DNA of 64,000 bases, taken from NCBI RefSeq assembly GCF_000982955.1, contig NZ_KQ058714.1, forward strand, positions 1-64,000. The letters run 5' to 3'. The notes beneath the pieces were generated by a model, which worked only from the letters and a program-made list of their open reading frames with translations, searched no databases and had not been told where the DNA came from. This document shows, in pieces, positions 8,587-16,222 of the stretch. The translations under genes were made by a program, and so were the position numbers. Position 1 is the stretch's first letter. Every line of letters begins with the position of its first letter. This stretch comes from Micromonospora sp. HK10. GTDB lineage: Bacteria > Actinomycetota > Actinomycetes > Mycobacteriales > Micromonosporaceae.

Positions 8587-8998
8587 CGAGGACCTCCCAG
8601 GTCTGTTGCAGGCGCACCACCACAACCGGGGTGACCAGGCAGACCGCGCAGACGATCGCCGAACCCCAGCGGGTCGGCTCCATCCGGGCCAGCACCCAGG
8701 CCAGCGGCGGCAGGCAGACCAGCGTGAGCAGGTAGCCGAAGAAGGCCCCCGGCTCGCCCGGCCGCTCCCCGCCCCCGAGCGCGACCAGCGCCGCCACGGC
8801 GAGCCCGAGCAGGGCCAGTTCCAGCACGGCCAGGCCGACGAACTGCGTCCGGTCCGGCGACCGGTGGCGCAGCGCCGCCACCAGGGCCCAGCCGGCGAGT
8901 ACGAGCGACAGCACGATCGTGGCCGTCGCGAGGATCCCGTCCACCGGCGAGCCGCCGGCCGCGGCGCTGGTCGTCAGCGCAGTCCCGTTCACCGGCAC
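8579..8998 (-). CDS. Conserved membrane protein, function unknown
   Basis: A 139-residue protein with about four membrane segments (ILATATIVLSLVLAGWALVAAL, FVGLAVLELALLGLAVAALVAL, FFGYLLTLVCLPPLAWVLA, AIVCAVCLVTPVVVV) joined by short Arg-containing loops. I do not recognise a family. It is first in a two-gene operon with the overlapping membrane protein at 8173-8586. The GTG start lies directly against an inverted repeat (9000-9022) that could be an operator. Confidence 0.68.
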   Translation of the reverse strand: MPVNGTALTTSAAAGGSPVDGILATATIVLSLVLAGWALVAALRHRSPDRTQFVGLAVLELALLGLAVAALVALGGGERPGEPGAFFGYLLTLVCLPPLAWVLARMEPTRWGSAIVCAVCLVTPVVVVRLQQTWEVLGG

Positions 8999-8999
8999 A

Positions 9000-9022
9000 G
9001 CCTACTAAGCGCCGTAGTAGGC
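9000..9022. repeat. Inverted repeat GCCTACTA / TAGTAGGC, possible operator
   Basis: Two perfect 8-bp arms are separated by 7 bases. The element lies immediately before the start of the membrane-protein operon and upstream of the divergent oxidoreductase, where an operator or promoter-proximal hairpin would be expected. Confidence 0.5.
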
Positions 9023-9132
9023 ACCGCCGCCCGCCTCGCCGACGGGGTCCGCGCGCACCGGCGCCGGCGGAGGACTAGCGTGGATCACGGCCACCGGCGT
9101 ACGCCGTGGCGACGACGACGGCGGGGGGACGC

Positions 9133-10032
9133 GTGCTGCGGTTCGGCTTGTTCGGCACCGGTCACTGGGCGGCGGAGACGCACGCCGCGGCCATCGACGC
9201 CCACCCCCGGGCCACCCTGGCCGGGGTGTGGGGGCGGGACCCGGCGAAGGCGGGCGCGCTGGCCGCGCGGCACGGCGTACCGGCCTTCGACGACGTGGAC
9301 GCGCTGCTCGCCGCGTGCGACGCGATCGCCGTGGCGCTGCCGCCGGACGTGCAGGCCGAGATCGCCGTCCGGGCCGCCGTCGCGGGGCGGCACCTGCTGC
9401 TGGACAAGCCGCTGGCGTTGAGCCTCGCCGAGGCCGACCGGGTGGTGGCCGCGGCGCAGGGCGCCGGGGTGGCCTCGGTGGTCTTCTTCACCCAGCGGTT
9501 CCACCCGAACATCACCGGTTTCCTCGCCGCCACGGCCGCGGCCGGCGGCTGGCAGCACGCCCGGGGCACCATGTTCGCCTCGATCTTCCAGCCCGGCAGC
9601 CCGTACGGGGACTCCCAGTGGCGGCGGCAGCACGGCGCGCTGTGGGACATCGGCCCGCACGCGCTGTCGCTGATCCTGCCGGTGCTCGGCCGGGTCACCC
9701 GGGTGGCCGCGATGAACGGCCCGAGCGGGCTGGTGCACCTGCTGCTCACCCACGACGGCGGCGCCACCAGCAGCATCTCCCTCACCCTGGACGCGCCCGC
9801 CGAGGCGGTCACCCGGGACTTCGTCTTCTTCGGCGACAACGGCATCGAGTCCGTCCCGCCGGGCGACGGCAGCGTGCTCCAGGCGTTCGGCACGGCGATC
9901 GACCAGCTGCTGGAGGAGATCGAGGCGGGCACCCGGGACCACCGCTGCGACGTGCGGTTCGGCCGCGAGGTGGTGGCGGTGCTCGAGGCCGCCGAGACCG
10001 CCCGCGCCGAGGGGCGCACGGTCGAGCTGTAG
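9133..10032 (+). CDS. Gfo/Idh/MocA family oxidoreductase
   Basis: A ~299-residue NAD(P)-dependent oxidoreductase. The Rossmann motif GLFGTGHWA stands at the N-terminus, the EKP-type signature appears as LLLDKPLALS (about residues 95-105), and the C-terminal alpha/beta domain includes GALWDIGPHALSLIL, matching the family helix with its catalytic His. Substrates are usually sugars, inositols or their derivatives; this one cannot be assigned. The GTG at 9133 is preferred because GGGGGGAC lies just upstream; an in-frame GTG at 9106 lacks a ribosome-binding site. A TANNNT box (TAGCGT, 9076-9081) would place the transcript start near 9088. Confidence 0.83.
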   Translation: MLRFGLFGTGHWAAETHAAAIDAHPRATLAGVWGRDPAKAGALAARHGVPAFDDVDALLAACDAIAVALPPDVQAEIAVRAAVAGRHLLLDKPLALSLAEADRVVAAAQGAGVASVVFFTQRFHPNITGFLAATAAAGGWQHARGTMFASIFQPGSPYGDSQWRRQHGALWDIGPHALSLILPVLGRVTRVAAMNGPSGLVHLLLTHDGGATSSISLTLDAPAEAVTRDFVFFGDNGIESVPPGDGSVLQAFGTAIDQLLEEIEAGTRDHRCDVRFGREVVAVLEAAETARAEGRTVEL

Positions 10033-10072
10033 GCGGCGCGGAAAACCCGTCGCGCCCCCACCCGCCGGTGGC

Positions 10073-10078
10073 TAACCT
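10073..10078 (+). promoter_or_regulatory. -10 box TAACCT for a leaderless erm leader transcript
   Basis: TAACCT matches TANNNT and ends 7 bases before the ATG of the leader ORF, the usual distance from -10 box to transcript start. The leader peptide would then be translated from a leaderless mRNA. No convincing -35 box is seen. Confidence 0.55.
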
Positions 10079-10085
10079 GTCCGGC

Positions 10086-10205
10086 ATGTTCACGCATGCC
10101 CTGATCGCCGTGGTCGGTACGCCGGCCGCGCGGGGGCTCCTCCTGGTCGCCCGCCCGCGGGTCCGGCGTCCGGCCCTGGCCGGCCGGGACGCCCACCGCG
10201 CCTGA
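10086..10205 (+). CDS. erm leader peptide with IAVV stalling motif
   Basis: A 39-codon ORF starting MFTHALIAVV, with IAVV at residues 7-10, in the untranslated region before erm. The ErmA leader (MCTSIAVV) and related leaders stall the ribosome at this motif when a macrolide is in the exit tunnel, which rearranges the mRNA and allows erm translation. Start, spacing of Thr3 and the motif resemble that leader, while the Arg/Ala-rich tail after residue 12 looks unconstrained. The start is directly behind a -10 box. The role is inferred from motif and position; overlapping hairpins at 10322-10395 supply the switch. Confidence 0.72.
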   Translation: MFTHALIAVVGTPAARGLLLVARPRVRRPALAGRDAHRA

Positions 10206-10321
10206 CCTGACCGTCCGCGCCGCCGTGCCCTGACCGGGCCCGGCCGCCGCGGCTGCCGGTCGCGCTCCGCCGCCTGCCCCGTTGGCGTGCCGGGTCGCGT
10301 CTCCCGCCGATCTCCAGGGTC

Positions 10322-10397
10322 GTCCGAGTCCCATCCGCTCGGACAGGCCCGCACCCACGCCTGTCCGGATCCGTCGCCGCCCGGCGACAGACAGGAC
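10322..10397 (+). promoter_or_regulatory. erm translational attenuator: mutually exclusive hairpins over the RBS
   Basis: Arm A gtccgag (10322-10328) pairs with ctcggac (10338-10344). The overlapping arm ggacaggc (10341-10348) pairs with gcctgtcc (10359-10366). That last arm can instead pair, through cctgtc (10360-10365), with gacagg (10390-10395), which covers the erm ribosome-binding site AGGAC (10393-10397); a nested stem gtcgcc/ggcgac (10373-10378, 10383-10388) strengthens this closed form. All pairings are perfect. The A:B plus C:D state hides the site and the B:C state frees it, the logic known for ermC-type attenuators. Confidence 0.75.
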
Positions 10398-10404
10398 GAT
10401 TCCC

Positions 10405-11232
10405 GTGGCGCCCCGCCGATCCCGCACCACCGCCCGCGACCGGTCCCGTCGCGTGCTGTCCCAGAACTTCCTCGCCGACCCGGCCGCCGTCGCGCGGATG
10501 GTCCGGGCGGCCCGCTCCGGCCCCGACGACCTGTTGCTGGAGGTGGGCGCCGGCCGGGGCCAACTGACCCGCCCGCTCGCCGCCCGGTGCGGCCGGCTGA
10601 TCGCGTACGAGGTCGACCCGGCCGTCCTGGCCGAGCTGACCGAGGTCTGCGCGGCGCTGCCGCGGGTCCGGGTCCGGCCGGCCGACTTCCTCGCCGCCGC
10701 GCCGCCCGACGAGCCGTTCTCGGTGGTCGGCAACATCCCATGGTCGCTCACCGCCGGCGTGGTCCGGTGGTGCCTCGCCGCGCCCCACCTGCGGTCCGCG
10801 ACCCTGCTCACCCAGCTCGAGTACGCCCGCAAGCGCACCGGCGACCGGGGCCGGTGGAGCCGGCTCACCGTGCTCACCTGGCCCGAGCACCACTGGCGGC
10901 TGGCCGGCCGGGTGCCGCGCACCGCGTTCCGGCCGGTGCCGGCCGCCGACGGGGGCATCCTGCGGCTGGAGCGGCGGGCCGAGCCGCTGCTGTCCCGGGC
11001 GGCGCTGCCCGCGTACCGGCGGATGGTGGAGCTGGGCTTCGGCGGGGTCGGCGGCTCGCTCGCGGCCTCGCTGCGCGCGGCTCATCCGGCCGCGCGGGTC
11101 GACGGCGCGCTGCGGGCCGCCCGGCTGGCGCCGGACACCCCGGTCGGGCTGGTCTGGCCCGAGCAGTGGCTGGTGCTGTTCCGGCTGCTGCACGCGGTGG
11201 ACCCGGCCCGGCCGCGGCGGCGTCGCGGCTGA
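10405..11232 (+). CDS. erm: Erm-family 23S rRNA (adenine-2058) N6-methyltransferase
   Basis: A 275-residue Erm methyltransferase that would methylate A2058 of 23S rRNA and give macrolide-lincosamide-streptogramin B resistance. Motifs in order: LSQNFLADP near the N-terminus, SAM-binding LEVGAGRGQLTRPLA (about 46-60), the acidic YEVDPAVLAE, and the catalytic NIPW (N110-W113), where KsgA/RsmA would have NLPY. The C-terminal part (FRPVPAADGGILRLERR) is Erm-like. The GTG at 10405 is chosen because AGGAC lies 7 bases upstream inside the attenuator. The IAVV leader marks it as inducible. A standing intrinsic resistance gene of the chromosome is more likely than a recent import, as base composition matches its neighbours. 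Confidence 0.87.
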   Translation: MAPRRSRTTARDRSRRVLSQNFLADPAAVARMVRAARSGPDDLLLEVGAGRGQLTRPLAARCGRLIAYEVDPAVLAELTEVCAALPRVRVRPADFLAAAPPDEPFSVVGNIPWSLTAGVVRWCLAAPHLRSATLLTQLEYARKRTGDRGRWSRLTVLTWPEHHWRLAGRVPRTAFRPVPAADGGILRLERRAEPLLSRAALPAYRRMVELGFGGVGGSLAASLRAAHPAARVDGALRAARLAPDTPVGLVWPEQWLVLFRLLHAVDPARPRRRRG

Positions 11233-11248
11233 GCCGGTCCCGGCCGGC

Positions 11249-11440
11249 TCAGGCGAGCGTGTTCAGCGCTTCGCTCAGCTCCGCGGGGTTGTCGAACTCC
11301 TCCACCGGCAGCCCCCGGAGCAGCTGAAGCATCTCGGTGCTGGCGCCGTTCTCCTGGCACCAGCGGACCAGGTCCTCGCGGGAGACCGGGTAGTCGAGCC
11401 CGGCCAGGTACTCCTGCAACTGCACGCCGCTGACCGTCAT
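11249..11440 (-). CDS. DUF2795 domain protein
   Basis: A 63-residue protein matching DUF2795: VQLQEYLAGLDYPVSREDLVRWCQENGA is the typical core, followed by a helical LLRGLPVEEFDNPAELSEAL end. The family is common in actinobacteria as stand-alone short proteins and its role is unknown; a small helical regulator or binding domain is often supposed. It lies between erm and the esterase gene, facing erm and divergent from the esterase. Nothing ties it to resistance beyond position. Confidence 0.8.
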   Translation of the reverse strand: MTVSGVQLQEYLAGLDYPVSREDLVRWCQENGASTEMLQLLRGLPVEEFDNPAELSEALNTLA

Positions 11441-11529
11441 GCCGACCGGCTACCCGTTCCGGTCCCGGGCATGCCGGCCGGCGGGGCGGGCCGGCGGTTT
11501 GTGTGGGCGGGACCCGGGTAGCCGCGGGC

Positions 11530-12786
11530 ATGCTGGTTCAGCGGCTCGGCGCGCCGAGCGATTTCGACCCGTTGCTGGAACGCGTCCGGGACGCCCGGAT
11601 CGTCATGATCGGTGAGGCGACGCACGGCAGCTACGACTACTACCGGCTGCGCGAGCAACTGACCCGGCGGCTCATCGCCGAGCAGGGCTTCGACTTCGTG
11701 GCGGTGGAGGGGGACTGGCCGGACTGCGACCGGGTGAACTGCTCGGTCGTGGGTGCCCCGGGCGGGCTGGCCGATCCACGGGTCGCGCTGGAACGGTTCG
11801 AACGCTGGCCGACCTGGATGTGGGCGAACGCCGAGGTGGCCCGCTTCTGCCGGTGGCTGCGCGCGTGGAACCTGGACCGGCCGGTGGGGGAGCGGGCCGG
11901 CTTCCACGGGCTGGACGTCTACAGCCTCTGGGAGTCGATGCAGGCCATCTTCGACTACCTGGGCGAGGAGGACCCGGCGTCGCTGGAGGCGGCCCAGGAG
12001 GCGTACCGCTGCTTCGAGCCGTACGGCCGACAGGTCGAGGAGTACGGCCTGGCCAGCCGGTTCGTCTCCGCCCGCTGCGAGGAGGAGGTGGTCCGGCTGC
12101 TGGCGCGTACCCGGGAACAGGCCGCCGCGGACGGCCCGGACCGCTTCTCGGCGTGGCAGAACGCGGAGGTGGTGGCCGGCGCGGAGCGCTACTACCGGGC
12201 CATGGTGGGCGGCGGGCCGGAGTCGTGGAACGTCCGGGACACCCACATGGCGGACACCCTGGACCGGCTGCTGGACCGGTACGGCCCGGGCTCCCGGGGC
12301 GTCGTCTGGGCGCACAACACGCACGTGGGGGACGCCCGGGCCACCGACATGACGGCGGGCGGGATGGTGAACATCGGCCAGCTCGCCCGGGAGCGGCACG
12401 GCCGGGACGCGGTGGCGCTCGTGGGGTTCGGCAGCTACCGGGGCACGGTGGTGGCGGCGCCCCGGTGGGGCTCGCCGGCCGAGGTGATGGTGGTGCCGCC
12501 GGCCCGGGACGGCTCGGTGGAGCGGCGGCTGCACGAGCTGCTGCCGGAGCGCGCGGTGCTGGTCTTCGGTGGGCCGGACCAGCCGGGGTGGGTGACCGAC
12601 GACGCCGACCACCGGGCCATCGGGGTGGTCTACGACCCGAGCCTGGAGTCCTGGGGCAACTACGTGCCGACCCGCCTCGGTGAGCGCTACGACGCCTTCA
12701 TCTGGTGCGACGAGTCCACCGCCCTGCACCCCCTACCGGCCCTGCCCACCCCCGGCGAAATGGAAACCTATCCCGCCGGCGTCTGA
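11530..12786 (+). CDS. Erythromycin esterase family protein
   Basis: A 418-residue member of PF05139. Family landmarks are GEATHGSYDYY (about 21-31) with the conserved His and Glu, AVEGDWPDC, a helical section with WMWANAEV, and VWAHNTHVGDA with the second conserved His. Characterised EreA/EreB enzymes hydrolyse the macrolactone ring; many members of this branch have other or unknown substrates. The ATG at 11530 gives the normal N-terminus; an in-frame GTG at 11503 is possible. Its position two genes after an inducible erm gene suggests a macrolide-resistance pair, but no shared promoter is visible. Confidence 0.78.
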   Translation: MLVQRLGAPSDFDPLLERVRDARIVMIGEATHGSYDYYRLREQLTRRLIAEQGFDFVAVEGDWPDCDRVNCSVVGAPGGLADPRVALERFERWPTWMWANAEVARFCRWLRAWNLDRPVGERAGFHGLDVYSLWESMQAIFDYLGEEDPASLEAAQEAYRCFEPYGRQVEEYGLASRFVSARCEEEVVRLLARTREQAAADGPDRFSAWQNAEVVAGAERYYRAMVGGGPESWNVRDTHMADTLDRLLDRYGPGSRGVVWAHNTHVGDARATDMTAGGMVNIGQLARERHGRDAVALVGFGSYRGTVVAAPRWGSPAEVMVVPPARDGSVERRLHELLPERAVLVFGGPDQPGWVTDDADHRAIGVVYDPSLESWGNYVPTRLGERYDAFIWCDESTALHPLPALPTPGEMETYPAGV

Positions 12787-12904
12787 CCCCGCCGCCCGTC
12801 CTGCTGCGCCGACCATGGCGTTGTGGCGCCTTGCTGGTCCGCTGTCTGCGGCCTGTGTTGGTGCCACCACTCCATGATCGACGAGCGGGACGGGCGGGGG
12901 CGGG

Positions 12905-15085
12905 TCAGACGGGGGTGGGGGTGCGGTCGGCCAGGTGGGCGCGGAGGCCTTCGCCCTCGACGTCCACGTTGGGCAGGATCCTGTTGAGCCAGCGGGGTAG
13001 CCACCAGGCGGCGTTGTTGAGCAGCGACATCACCGCGGGCACGATGGTCATCCGGACCACGAAGGCGTCGATGGCGACGCCGATAGCGAGCGCGAAGCCC
13101 ATCGACTTGATGATCGGGTCTTCCAGGAACACGAAGCCGCCGAAGACCGAGATCATGATCAGTGCGGCGGCGGTGACCACCCGGGCGCCGTGCCCCATCC
13201 CGTTGATGGTGGCCTGCCGGGCGGTGTCGCCGTGCACGAAGTCCTCCCGCATCCGGGAGACCAGGAAGACCTCGTAGTCCATGGCCAGGCCGAACAGGAT
13301 GCCGATGAGCAGGATCGGCAGGAAGCTGACCAGCGGCCCCGGGGTGTCCAGCCCGACCAGGTCGGCCAGGTGGCCCTGCTGGAAGACCGCCACCGTGATG
13401 CCGAAGGTGGCCGCCACGGTGAGCAGGAAGCCCAGCGCCGCCTTCGCCGGCACCAGGATCGAGCGGAACACCAGCATCAGCAGCAGCACGGACAGACCCA
13501 CCACCAGCAGCAGGTAGACCGGGAGGGCGTCGGAGAGCTTCTCCGACACGTCGATGCCGATGGCGGTGACGCCGGTGAGCATCACCTCCGCGTTCTGGAT
13601 GCCGCCGACCTGGTCGCGGATGTCGTGCACCAGCTCCTCGGTCTTCTCGTCGGTCGGGCCGGTCTTCGGGATCACCCCGAGCAGTGCGGTCCGGCCGCTC
13701 GGGTCGAGCTGCGGCGGAGCCACCGCGAGCACCCCGTCGGTCTTCTGGATCAGCGCGGTGACCTGCGGCACGGCGGCCTGGGTGGCCTGCGGCGAGTCGG
13801 CCGTGACGACCACCGCGAGCCGCCCGGTGAAGCCGGGACCGAAGCCCTCCCGGATCAGGTCGTTGCTGACCCGGGCCGGGGTGCCCTCGGCGGCCGCGGA
13901 GGCGTCCGGCAGCGCCAGCCGCATGTCCTGGGCCGGCAGGGCGAGCAGACCGAGGCCGAGCAGGCCGACCAGGATCACCGGGATGCGCAGCTTGGTGACC
14001 CAGTGCGCCCAGCGGAAGCCGAAGCCGGAGCGGTCCTCCGAGCCGGTCGCGGCCGACTCGACCGCCGCCTGGTCGCGCCGCTTGCGCGGCAGCACCTTCC
14101 GGCCGGCGAAGCCGAGCAGGGCCGGGGCCAGGGTGATCGCGACCAGCACGGCCACGGTGACCGTGCCGGCGGCGGCCAGACCCATCACGGTGAGGAACGG
14201 GATGTCCACCACGGCGAGGCCGGCCAGCGCGATGACCACGGTGGCACCGGCGAACACCACGGCGGAGCCGGCGGTGCCGACCGCGCGGCCCACCGCCTCC
14301 TCGGGGGAGAGCCCGTCGAGCAGGTTCTGCCGGTGCCGGGAGGTGATGAAGAGCGAGTAGTCGATGCCGACCGCCAGGCCGAGCATCAGGGCCAGGATCG
14401 GCGCCGTGCTGGTCAGCTCGATCGCGCCGCTGAGCGCGAAGAGGCCGGCCATGCCGACCCCGACGCCGATCAGCGCGTTCAGCATGGTCATCCCGGCCGC
14501 GACCAGCGAGCCGAAGGTGATGACCAGGACGATCGCGGCGACCAGCACGCCGAGCGCCTCGGTGGAGCCGACCTCCGGCTCGGCGTTGAGCACCTCACCG
14601 CCGGGGGCGATCTGCCAGCCCTGCGCCTCGGCCTGCGCGCCGACCTTCTCGTACGCGTCGCGCTGGTCGTCGGTGACGTCGTCGGCCCGGCCGGCGAACT
14701 GCACCTGGATCAGCGCGTACCGGCCGTCCTGGGTGAGCGCCTTCGCCTGGTACGGGTCGACCGCGCCGACCACCCCGGGCAGGGTGGCCGCCTCCTGGGT
14801 GACCTGCGCGACCACGGCCTGCCCCTGCGGGGTGAGGAGCTGGCCGTCCTGGGGCGCCTTGACGGCGATGGTGCCGGTGGCCCCGCTGGCCGCCGGGAAC
14901 CGGTCGGCGAGCAGGTCGATCGCGCGCTGCGACTCGGTGCCCGGCATGGAGAAGTTGCTCGCTGTCGGGCCCCTCAGGGTGGCCGCGGCGATGCCGAGGC
15001 CGACGAGTACGACGAGCCAGACGACGGCGACGAGTCGCCGTCGGCGCAACGATGCCCGGCCGAGCCGGTACAGCAGGGTCGCCAT
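12905..15085 (-). CDS. MMPL family (RND) membrane transporter
   Basis: A 726-residue MMPL transporter with the duplicated RND layout: TM1 at the N-terminus, extracytoplasmic domain (about 40-170), five TM helices with the GIDYSLFITSRHRQ motif, a charged cytoplasmic linker, a second half with DYEVFLVSRMRED, and C-terminal helices. Such proteins export lipids, peptidolipids or drugs by proton exchange. AAGGAAACC precedes the ATG. The TetR gene ends 33 bases upstream on the same strand, so the two form an operon whose promoter carries two TetR-type operators. Substrate unknown. Confidence 0.9.
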   Translation of the reverse strand: MATLLYRLGRASLRRRRLVAVVWLVVLVGLGIAAATLRGPTASNFSMPGTESQRAIDLLADRFPAASGATGTIAVKAPQDGQLLTPQGQAVVAQVTQEAATLPGVVGAVDPYQAKALTQDGRYALIQVQFAGRADDVTDDQRDAYEKVGAQAEAQGWQIAPGGEVLNAEPEVGSTEALGVLVAAIVLVITFGSLVAAGMTMLNALIGVGVGMAGLFALSGAIELTSTAPILALMLGLAVGIDYSLFITSRHRQNLLDGLSPEEAVGRAVGTAGSAVVFAGATVVIALAGLAVVDIPFLTVMGLAAAGTVTVAVLVAITLAPALLGFAGRKVLPRKRRDQAAVESAATGSEDRSGFGFRWAHWVTKLRIPVILVGLLGLGLLALPAQDMRLALPDASAAAEGTPARVSNDLIREGFGPGFTGRLAVVVTADSPQATQAAVPQVTALIQKTDGVLAVAPPQLDPSGRTALLGVIPKTGPTDEKTEELVHDIRDQVGGIQNAEVMLTGVTAIGIDVSEKLSDALPVYLLLVVGLSVLLLMLVFRSILVPAKAALGFLLTVAATFGITVAVFQQGHLADLVGLDTPGPLVSFLPILLIGILFGLAMDYEVFLVSRMREDFVHGDTARQATINGMGHGARVVTAAALIMISVFGGFVFLEDPIIKSMGFALAIGVAIDAFVVRMTIVPAVMSLLNNAAWWLPRWLNRILPNVDVEGEGLRAHLADRTPTPV

Positions 15086-15118
15086 CAGGTTTCCTTGTCC
15101 TCGGATTGGGTTGCGGGG

Positions 15119-15667
15119 TCAGGTGACGGGTTCGAGCGCGCGCTGGACCACGGCCAGCAGGGCGGGCCGCAGCTCGTCGTCGGGGATGTCGATGAACTCG
15201 GCGCAGGTCTCGGCGATGCCGGCGAGCACCACCAGCGCGGCGATGCGGGCCGAGGGGCGGTCGGGGCGGCCGGCCAACGCGTCGATCAGCCGGTCGGAGA
15301 TCTGCCGGATGTGCACGAAGGCCGGCTGCTGGAGCAGCTCGGTGAACTCGCCGCGGAGCAGGGCGATCTCCCGGCGGAAGCGGACCGCCAGGTCGACGAA
15401 GCCCTCCCCGGCGACCCGCTGCGCGTCGGCGCCGCGCTGCTGCTCGGCGATGCGGGCGTCCAACCCCACCAGCACCGCGATCGCGGGCGCCATCAGCTCG
15501 GTGAGCAGCGCCTCCTTGCTGGCGAAGTGGTAGAGCACGGTCGCCTTCGAGCAGCCCACCTCGCCGGCGATGTCCTGCAGCGAGGTGCCCTTGTAGCCGG
15601 TGCTCGCGAAGCGACGGGCGGCCGCGGTCAGGATCTCGGCGTGCGTCTCCGGAACCGCTCGTGCCAT
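15119..15667 (-). CDS. TetR family transcriptional regulator
   Basis: A 182-residue TetR repressor. The N-terminal helix-turn-helix reads AARRFASTGYKGTSLQDIAGEVGCSKATVLYHFASKEALL in two stretches and matches the family; the all-helical rest would bind a ligand. The ATG at 15667 is used rather than one 4 codons earlier, which would overlap the operator spacing. Two palindromic operators lie 14-49 bases upstream, so it very likely represses itself and the downstream MMPL pump. Confidence 0.9.
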   Translation of the reverse strand: MARAVPETHAEILTAAARRFASTGYKGTSLQDIAGEVGCSKATVLYHFASKEALLTELMAPAIAVLVGLDARIAEQQRGADAQRVAGEGFVDLAVRFRREIALLRGEFTELLQQPAFVHIRQISDRLIDALAGRPDRPSARIAALVVLAGIAETCAEFIDIPDDELRPALLAVVQRALEPVT

Positions 15668-15680
15668 GTCACCCAGCATG

Positions 15681-15716
15681 CCTGACCGATCGGTCAGGTG
15701 CTGACCGAACGGTCAG
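15681..15716. promoter_or_regulatory. Tandem TetR operators
   Basis: A perfect 18-bp palindrome cctgaccgatcggtcagg (15681-15698) is followed 2 bases later by a near-identical site ctgaccgaacggtcag (15701-15716). The shared form is CTGACCGAWCGGTCAG; the centres are 19 bp apart, so two dimers could bind on nearly the same DNA face. Location just before the TetR gene indicates autoregulation. Confidence 0.85.
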
Positions 15717-15747
15717 GGCGATCCGGTGGTCTTCGCCACAGCGCCGG

Positions 15748-16143
15748 TCAGCCGGCCGGCGCCCCGTGCTCCCGGTCGTACGCGGCCCGGGCCGCCCCGA
15801 TCGACTCCCGGTGCCGCTCGGCCCACGCGGTCAGCGCGACCAGCGACTCGTACAGCTCCATGGCCACCGGGGTGGCGGTGTACTCGACCTTGGGCGGGAC
15901 GGTCGGGTAGACGTGCCGGCGCAGCAGGCCGTCCCGCTCCAGGTTGCGCAGGGTCAGCGTGAGCATCCGCCGGCTGATCCCCTCGACCTGGCGCTCCAGC
16001 TCGGTGAAGCGGATCGGACCCTGCGAGGCGGCGATCAGGATGCCGATGCTCCACTTGCCGCCGACCCGGTCCAGCGCCTCCCGGACGGTGCAGGCGCGGG
16101 CCTGGTTCGCCGTCACGGTGACACAGCTGTTCCCCTGGGACAT
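15748..16143 (-). CDS. HxlR family transcriptional regulator
   Basis: A 131-residue winged-helix protein of the HxlR type. The core is CTVREALDRVGGKWSIGILI followed by FTELERQVEGISRRMLTLTLRNLERDGLL, which is diagnostic. HxlR proteins often sense reactive electrophiles or oxidants through cysteines; Cys7 and Cys18 are present. AAGGAGG stands 8 bases before the ATG. The gene is divergent from the MFS transporter, the usual arrangement for a regulator of an efflux pump, and paired direct repeats lie between them. Confidence 0.9.
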   Translation of the reverse strand: MSQGNSCVTVTANQARACTVREALDRVGGKWSIGILIAASQGPIRFTELERQVEGISRRMLTLTLRNLERDGLLRRHVYPTVPPKVEYTATPVAMELYESLVALTAWAERHRESIGAARAAYDREHGAPAG

Positions 16144-16171
16144 GGAAGTGCCTCCTTCCGCTCCGCCTCAT

Positions 16172-16200
16172 GGTCACAGACGATGGCCTCGGTAACAAAC
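16172..16200. promoter_or_regulatory. Direct repeats in the HxlR/MFS divergent promoter
   Basis: ggtcacagac (16172-16181) and ggtaacaaac (16191-16200) agree in 8 of 10 bases and start 19 bp apart. They lie midway between the divergent starts, where an HxlR operator is expected. The consensus of this regulator is not known. Confidence 0.4.
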
Positions 16201-16222
16201 CGTGCACCAAGGAGGCATGTCC

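Noticed and set aside
10287..11327. Open frame overlapping erm in another frame, considered as a second leader
   Set aside because: It does not stop before erm and runs through the whole gene; codon pattern and motifs support only the Erm frame.
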